DNA from: Blakeslea trispora
Taxonomy: Eukaryota > Mucoromycota > Mucoromycetes > Mucorales > Choanephoraceae
Direction: 5' to 3'
Length of the DNA stretch: 33,316 bases
Assembly (NCBI GenBank): GCA_025331445.1
Contig: JAIWNE010000205.1
Coordinates: forward strand, 1-33,316
The position numbers were made by a program, and so were the translations under genes. Positions 31,293-33,316 of this stretch are shown in pieces. Within the stretch, counting starts at the first letter, position 1; each line of letters begins with the position of its first letter. The notes below the pieces were generated by a model. The model was not told the DNA's origin, ran no database searches, and was given only the letters and a program-made list of their open reading frames with translations.

Positions 31293-33274
31293 CTAACCTA
31301 AGGGATCAAAAGCATGTAAACTGGCCTTATTCAATTGGGATGAAGATTTGTTTGTAGAAGATGATGAAGATGAAGAGGTGGGCATCAGAAGGCTCATGCT
31401 TGATGAAAGGTTTGTCATGGAAGGTGTGATGGGCGTATTGGATAAGGGTGGTTGAATGGAAAAGGTATTGGAGGATGGAAAGGTATTGTTGAGAGTAGAA
31501 CCGAAATTGCTTACGTTATTGGAGGCCATCGGAGCAAAGCTGGCTTGAGAGGCATGGTGAGAAGCCATTGAATTGAAATTGCCTTGAGAGACATGATTGG
31601 ATGTCTGTGGACTGAAATTGCTCCGAGAGGCATGATTGGATGTCTGTGGACTGAAACTACTCTGAGAGACATGGCTAGAGGTCATTATATTGAAATCACT
31701 TTGAGAGAGGTTGTTGGATGCCTTCTTTGGCGAGGGTGCATTGAAAGTGATTGGCGTAGGGATGATGGCATGGATGGGTGTAGGTGAGATAGAGGTCATG
31801 GGAGAGGTATAAGCATTGCCTGTTGGAGATGCATTACCTTTGACTAAGCTTTCAAAGGACACTTCATCACCTAGGTTAGGCGATACATGGACTGTAGGTG
31901 ATTCATTCACACTCTTGGTCTGTTCTTCTAATGACTTGACTTCCTTCAAATGCTTCACATGGGCTTCTTCTACTCTATCCGTTAAATCACGTATGGTTTT
32001 GATGAATTTCTGAAACTAGAGATAGGGGGGGGGATCAATAACACAATCGATCAATCAAACAAGCAACCTACCTGTTCTAAATTCAACAAAGGACCAAAAC
32101 TCATACGCCATAATTGAGGTAATATTTCGGTTGCAATAATCTCTTTATCTGCTATTTTTCCTACTTCATCATAGACAGCCAATGTAGCCAACTAAATATA
32201 AACATCAATAAACTGTATGCGTCTGCATCATCCAATCTTACCATCACAGCAGGTTCTTTTGTTTTGATGTTTCTCAAAAGAGGAACTAGTTTTTCTTGAA
32301 GTGTGAATTTATCAAGTACCTTGATCATCGAATGAAAACAGATCAAGGTGCTCACCTTGACAGACAAGATAGTCGTCTGTACAAACAAGGTCTGAACACG
32401 CGGGAAGAGTGAACTCTTGACAGCTGTATAATCCAACGATTCAGCTAAAGAAGGAATAATACGAAGTGCTCTTTCTTGTACAACAGAAGTAGGTGATTCT
32501 AAAGCAGCATAGACTAATGGCATGACATCTAATCAAATCTTAGTATCCAATGGATGCGCTGCCCGTCTATTGTTTCCTCTCTTTTTTCTTTACCATCACG
32601 AAATACATCCCGAGGTGTCTTTTGTTGCAACATATCCAGCTTCTCCAACAAGACAATCATATTTTGTGGTGGATCTCGTACCTGAAAGACAGGCTTTAAG
32701 GAAGGCAAAACCAATTCACAAAATTCTTGAGTCGATAGTTTTTGAGTGATGATAAAGATATTTGGAATCGTAAAGGGCAAAAGCTGATGATCCTTTAATT
32801 CCTCTAAGAGAGAATGTAATATCTAAACAAAAGAGTCAATCATCACTCTCTCTCTTATTCTTCTAAGCCAACTTACTTTTCGTTTCAAGACACGTTCAGG
32901 AAATTGACCCAAGACACGAGCGAGTCCTTTCATGAACTGTGCTTTCTCTTCCCGAGTCTTTTCCGGGAAACTTTCGAGAAACTTCATGGTGGAGACCAAG
33001 AGATTGTCGAAATAACTCGAGTTTTGGAAATCGGTGGGATTCATGCGTTCATCAGGTTGGATCCGGAGAAGCAATCGGATGACTGCTTGAAGATCGCGAG
33101 GCATGGATTGAAATGAATGAGAACCGAGTTGTTTGACTTGCTTTTCATAGGTATGAAAACTGTTGAATGTCTTTAATAAGGAGACACCTTTGTTATGAAC
33201 AGCATAAGCAAGACAACCCAAGGAAAACATATCGTTGGCTTGACAGATTGTATGATGAAGTACATATTCAGGAG
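31293..33274 (-). CDS. SCYL2/Scy1-like pseudokinase, 3' part
   Basis: Clathrin-coated-vesicle pseudokinase family acting in Golgi-endosome traffic. Exons in the window (minus strand): 33274-32877, 32822-32594, 32528-32242, 32191-32072 and 32015-31293; 584 residues to the stop. The first visible exon enters in phase 1 with APEYVLHH (the kinase APE motif), then DMFSLGCLAYAVHNKG, so the N-lobe and active-site region lie right of the window. HEAT-like helices follow (LPFTIPNIFIITQKL, MPLVYAALESPTSVVQERAL, LATLAVYDEVGKIADKE). The C-terminus is Ser/Pro/Asn-rich with a 13-residue degenerate repeat. Intron lengths are 54, 65, 50 and 56 bp. SCYL2 fits better than SCYL1 in the helical part, by memory of the family; a tree would settle it. 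Confidence 0.88.
31505..31700 (-). repeat. 39-bp degenerate tandem repeat in the SCYL2-like C-terminus
   Basis: About five units of 13 residues, such as SNHASRSNFSPQT and SNHVSQGNFNSMA, in the disordered tail. The flanking half-units (SNNVS and SQSDFNIMT) fit the same pattern. Confidence 0.75.
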
Positions 33275-33316
33275 CTAATCATATATGAATAACAAGCCAA
33301 AACAAAGTCAACAGCA
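33275..33316 (-). other. 3' part of an intron of the SCYL2-like gene
   Basis: On the minus strand it is T-rich with a branch-like TGTTGAC and ends in GATTAG directly before the APE-motif exon. The donor lies outside the window. Confidence 0.65.

Overview
The window looks like nuclear DNA of an early-diverging filamentous fungus, most likely Mucoromycota (Mucorales type, such as Rhizopus or Mucor relatives). The sequence is AT-rich with many A/T homopolymers. Nearly all introns are 50-92 bp with GT(AAG)...AG ends. The gene set is eukaryotic and fungal: a GATA factor, a chitin synthase, mitochondrial Lon, End3 and Erf4. No bacterial operon, CRISPR array, rRNA or tRNA was seen. The genus is inferred from gene content and style, not from a database match.

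Layout. Positions 75-1006 (+) hold the 3' part of a mitochondrial carrier. 3567-4631 (+) is an intronless GATA factor. 6953-10317 (+) is mitochondrial Lon protease. 13084-15070 (+) is an APC-superfamily permease of six exons, one of them only 4 nt. 15267-16364 (-) is a universal stress protein, convergent with the permease. 19775-22570 (+) is a chitin synthase. These genes are separated by 2-3.4 kb gaps holding simple repeats, one long hairpin and possible decayed coding fragments. From 24231 onward the genes are tightly packed: RPL36/eL36 (24231-25056, +), End3 (25334-26919, +), a PIAS/Siz SUMO ligase (27069-28916, -), Erf4 (29318-29839, +), a RENi-family protein with two SUMO-like domains (29870-31194, -) and the 3' part of a SCYL2-type pseudokinase (31293-33274, -, running off the right edge).

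The genes do not form one pathway, but there are themes. Lon and the carrier are mitochondrial. End3 and SCYL2 belong to endocytosis and clathrin trafficking. The SUMO ligase and the RENi protein both belong to SUMO biology and are separated only by the small Erf4 gene. Chitin synthase builds the cell wall. Several of these genes were rebuilt here by joining exons by hand, with every junction checked for reading frame and family motifs.

Most unusual observations: a 4-nt microexon in the permease; two GC-AG introns forced by reading frame; a stop-free 69-nt intron candidate in Lon; a QPTG repeat array inside End3, a motif known from End3's partner Pan1; a wobble-paired 26-bp hairpin at 10767-10915; and a G-quadruplex-type tract just upstream of RPL36. 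No obviously new multi-gene system was found.
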